From positions 4,216,001 to 4,280,000 of the forward strand of contig NZ_CP010310.2 in the NCBI RefSeq assembly GCF_000815105.2: a stretch of DNA of 64,000 bases, read 5' to 3'. Shown here piece after piece: positions 62,182 to 64,000 of the stretch. Under the pieces are notes generated by a model that was not told where the DNA came from, made no database searches, and saw nothing but the letters and a program-made list of their open reading frames with translations. Position 1 is the first letter of the stretch; each line of letters begins with the position of its first letter. This stretch comes from Pandoraea pulmonicola (GTDB lineage Bacteria; Pseudomonadota; Gammaproteobacteria; Burkholderiales; Burkholderiaceae). Position numbers and translations under genes: made by a program.

Positions 62182-62250
62182 ACCGGCGCGACGCATACGT
62201 CGGCGCACAGGACGGTACGGTGGATGCCGGGCGGCCGCCACGTCGCCCCG

Positions 62251-62952
62251 TCAAGCCGAACGCCCGCGGGACCGCGCGTCCTTCGGCGATTCGGCGGCGG
62301 AGGCCGGAACGTTCCCGACGTCGACCATGCGCAGACACGCTTGCGTCACCGCATCGATGAACGCCTCGTGACGATGGCGGGGCATGCCGATCAGTTCGTC
62401 CGTGGCCCCGTGCACGCCGGAGTAAAGGATGAGCGCGAGCACACGCGGCGGTGACGAGCGCCACGCCCCGGCGGCCTCGCCTTGCGTCAGTATGTCCGTC
62501 AGTTGCTCGAGAATCGCATTGCGCTCCGCGTTGGTGCGGTCGTAATGATGGTGGCTCGCATAGACCATGTCGTGCGTGCGATGCGTCGCAACGTACGTCT
62601 GCATCGTCGTGCGGATCCACACGCGCAGCCGCTGCGGCCAGTCGTCAGGCGCACACGCCCGCACCGCCGACTCCAGTTGCGCCAGGAACTGCCGCGTGTA
62701 GCGCGTCTTGAGCGCTTCGAGCATGTCGGTCTTCGACGCGAAGTAATGATAGAACGTCCCCTTCGCGACCTTCGCACGCTCGGTGATTTCGCTCACGGTC
62801 GCGGCATCGACGCCCTTCTCCAGAAACAGCGCCTCGGCCGCCGCCATCAACTCTTCCAGACGGACTTCCGCCGGTTTTGTACGCGGCGCACTTGATGCAT
62901 TAGACGCGGCAGCCTTCTTCACCGGTGTGTTCGATCGCATCCCGACTCTCAT
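62251..62952 (-). CDS. TetR-family regulator
   Basis: This 233-residue repressor has a TetR HTH after a basic 30-residue leader: RLEELMAAAEALFLEKGVDAATVSEITERAKVAKGTFYHYFASKTDMLEAL. The C-terminal domain is all-helical. It is divergent from the DHA2 exporter and the shared promoter carries a typical TetR palindrome. The start may be the ATG at 62952 or 62940. Confidence 0.9.
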   Translation of the reverse strand: MRVGMRSNTPVKKAAASNASSAPRTKPAEVRLEELMAAAEALFLEKGVDAATVSEITERAKVAKGTFYHYFASKTDMLEALKTRYTRQFLAQLESAVRACAPDDWPQRLRVWIRTTMQTYVATHRTHDMVYASHHHYDRTNAERNAILEQLTDILTQGEAAGAWRSSPPRVLALILYSGVHGATDELIGMPRHRHEAFIDAVTQACLRMVDVGNVPASAAESPKDARSRGRSA

Positions 62953-63049
62953 TGAAGCGAATTGGCAAGGTCGACAGTGTAACGGCTGACGCCACGAAGC
63001 CACTTCGACCCTGAGCACCAACGTGCTCAAACTCGGCTTGAAATTCCCA

Positions 63050-63079
63050 TTGACCGACGGTCAGTCAAAACATTAAGAT
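63050..63079 (+). promoter_or_regulatory. Promoter of the exporter overlapped by TetR operator
   Basis: TTGACCGAC-G-GTCAGTCAA (63050-63068) is a palindrome with 8 of 9 arm positions matching, a common TetR operator form. Its first six bases are a -35 (TTGACC), followed after 18 bp by TAAGAT (63074-63079). Bound repressor would cover the -35. Confidence 0.65.
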
Positions 63080-63115
63080 GAGAACCATTCTCAACACGAC
63101 CCTCGGGGGTTCGTC

Positions 63116-64000
63116 ATGTCATCGTCCCGCCGTCGCGCACTGGTGTGTGCGGCTTACCTCGGTACATTCCTCGCCTCGCTCGACATCAGCATCGTCAACG
63201 TTGCGCTGCCGACGCTCCAGGTCGCCCTCCACACCGACATGGCCGGCCTGCAATGGGTGATCAACGCCTATGCCATCGCCATCTCGGCGTTCATGCTGAG
63301 CGCCGGCCCGCTCGGCGACCGCTATGGGCACAAACCGATCTGGCTCGCGAGCGTTGCGTTTTTCACGGCCGGTTCCGCCCTGTGCGCGGTGGCCGGTCAA
63401 CTCGACACCCTGCTCGCCGGACGCGCGATCCAGGGCGTGGCCGGAGCGTTGCTCATTCCCAGCGCGATGCCGATCCTCACCCAAGCCTTCCCGGACGCCC
63501 GGGAACGGGCGCGGGTCATCGGCGGCTGGTCCGCCTTCAGCGCGCTGGCGCTGGTTCTCGGCCCGATCTCCGGCGGTCTGCTCATCGAGCATCTGGGCTG
63601 GCAGAGCATCTTCCTCGTCAATCTGCCGTTGGGCGCGGTGGCGCTGGCGCTCGGCATGTTCGGCATTCCGGGCGGCACTCATGGGCACCGGGGCGTGTTC
63701 GATCCGGCCGGCCAATGCCTGAGCGTGGTCTGGCTCGGCGCGATGACCTATGGATTGATTCGCATGGGCGAGCCGGACGCCGCACCCGAAGCGCTCGCGC
63801 CGATCTTCGGCGTGGCGTTCGCGGCGCTCGCCTTGTTCGTCTGGGTGGAGCGCCGCGTCGCGCGCCCGCTGCTGCCCGTATCGATGCTGCGCGAGGCGCG
63901 CATGCGTCTGGCCAACGTGGCATCCTTCACGCTGGGCTTCTCGGGCTACGCCAGCCTGTTCTTCCTCTCGCTGTTCCTGCAGCAAGCCCAGGGCCACCCC
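63116..64000 (+). CDS. DHA2-family MFS drug exporter, N-terminal part (runs off window)
   Basis: The 295 visible residues are a DHA2 (EmrB/QacA-type) multidrug:proton antiporter. FLASLDISIVNVALPTL is helix 1 with the DHA2 motif, GPLGDRYGHKPIWL is the loop motif after helix 2, and ALVLGPISGGLLIEHLGWQSIFLVNLPLGA is motif C and beyond. The ATG at 63116 gives the normal start. It is divergent from a TetR gene and probably repressed by it. Confidence 0.93.
   Translation, partial: MSSSRRRALVCAAYLGTFLASLDISIVNVALPTLQVALHTDMAGLQWVINAYAIAISAFMLSAGPLGDRYGHKPIWLASVAFFTAGSALCAVAGQLDTLLAGRAIQGVAGALLIPSAMPILTQAFPDARERARVIGGWSAFSALALVLGPISGGLLIEHLGWQSIFLVNLPLGAVALALGMFGIPGGTHGHRGVFDPAGQCLSVVWLGAMTYGLIRMGEPDAAPEALAPIFGVAFAALALFVWVERRVARPLLPVSMLREARMRLANVASFTLGFSGYASLFFLSLFLQQAQGHP

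Noticed and set aside
59859..62360. An 833-codon open frame across the cytochrome and second binding-protein genes
   Set aside because: It crosses two well-supported genes in a different frame and shows no domain.

Overview
The window is high-GC, gene-dense chromosomal DNA from a Gram-negative bacterium. The 16-strand-type porin, the many LysR/GntR/IclR/TetR switches, the AAHS and ACS transporters, the organosulfur genes and the DUF2917/DUF1993 proteins together suggest a metabolically versatile betaproteobacterium of the Burkholderiales, perhaps Pandoraea or a relative. That genus call is an inference from gene style, not from a marker gene. There is no rRNA, CRISPR array or phage. Two tRNA genes (Ala-GGC, Glu-TTC) lie in tandem at 26.3-26.5 kb.

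Layout. 0-10.5 kb: a divergent LysR gene (cut by the window edge) faces one long catabolic operon. It encodes an IlvD/Edd-type dehydratase, an AAHS transporter, a TauD-like dioxygenase, the two subunits of aconitase X, an FAD oxidoreductase, a second AAHS transporter and a porin. 10.7-26.1 kb: ordinary accessory genes, including an Lrp/AsnC regulator with an EamA exporter, an SDR/LysR pair, a TetR gene with two palindromic operators, VOC and SnoaL-like proteins, an ABC-2 exporter, a GST, a DJ-1/PfpI protein, GNAT, an orphan NifQ, DUF1275, a DMT/AraC divergent pair and YciI. 26.6-34.6 kb: a GntR-controlled cluster with a glyoxylate-type aminotransferase, an ACS transporter, a two-part FAD/Fe-S dehydrogenase and a D-threonine/3-hydroxyaspartate-type aldolase. 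34.7-39.5 kb: a flavodoxin-like reductase, then an IclR gene divergent from a succinate-semialdehyde-type dehydrogenase and an iron alcohol dehydrogenase.

39.9-45 kb: a BON lipoprotein, then a tight run of a PmtA-like lipid N-methyltransferase, a DedA protein, an OlsB-like N-acyltransferase and a two-component system, probably an envelope lipid-remodelling unit. 45.1-47.9 kb: a visibly less GC-rich island with a 715-residue leucine-rich-repeat protein carrying an IpaH/SspH-type (NEL) ubiquitin ligase domain, bordered by degenerate transposase and LysR remnants. 48-50.5 kb: small DUF proteins and a glycosyltransferase 9 protein. 50.6-62.2 kb: an organosulfur region. A leftward operon encodes an acyl-CoA-dehydrogenase-like flavoprotein, a thiol dioxygenase and a four-domain rhodanese. 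A rightward operon encodes an SsuD-like monooxygenase, a class II aldolase/adducin protein, an SsuA/C/B-type transporter, a membrane cytochrome c and a second SsuA-like binding protein. 62.2-64 kb: a TetR gene divergent from a DHA2 drug exporter that runs off the window.

The most notable items are the NEL-type effector on a probable transferred island, the aconitase X/IlvD operon of unknown substrate, and the methyltransferase-DedA-OlsB two-component cluster.
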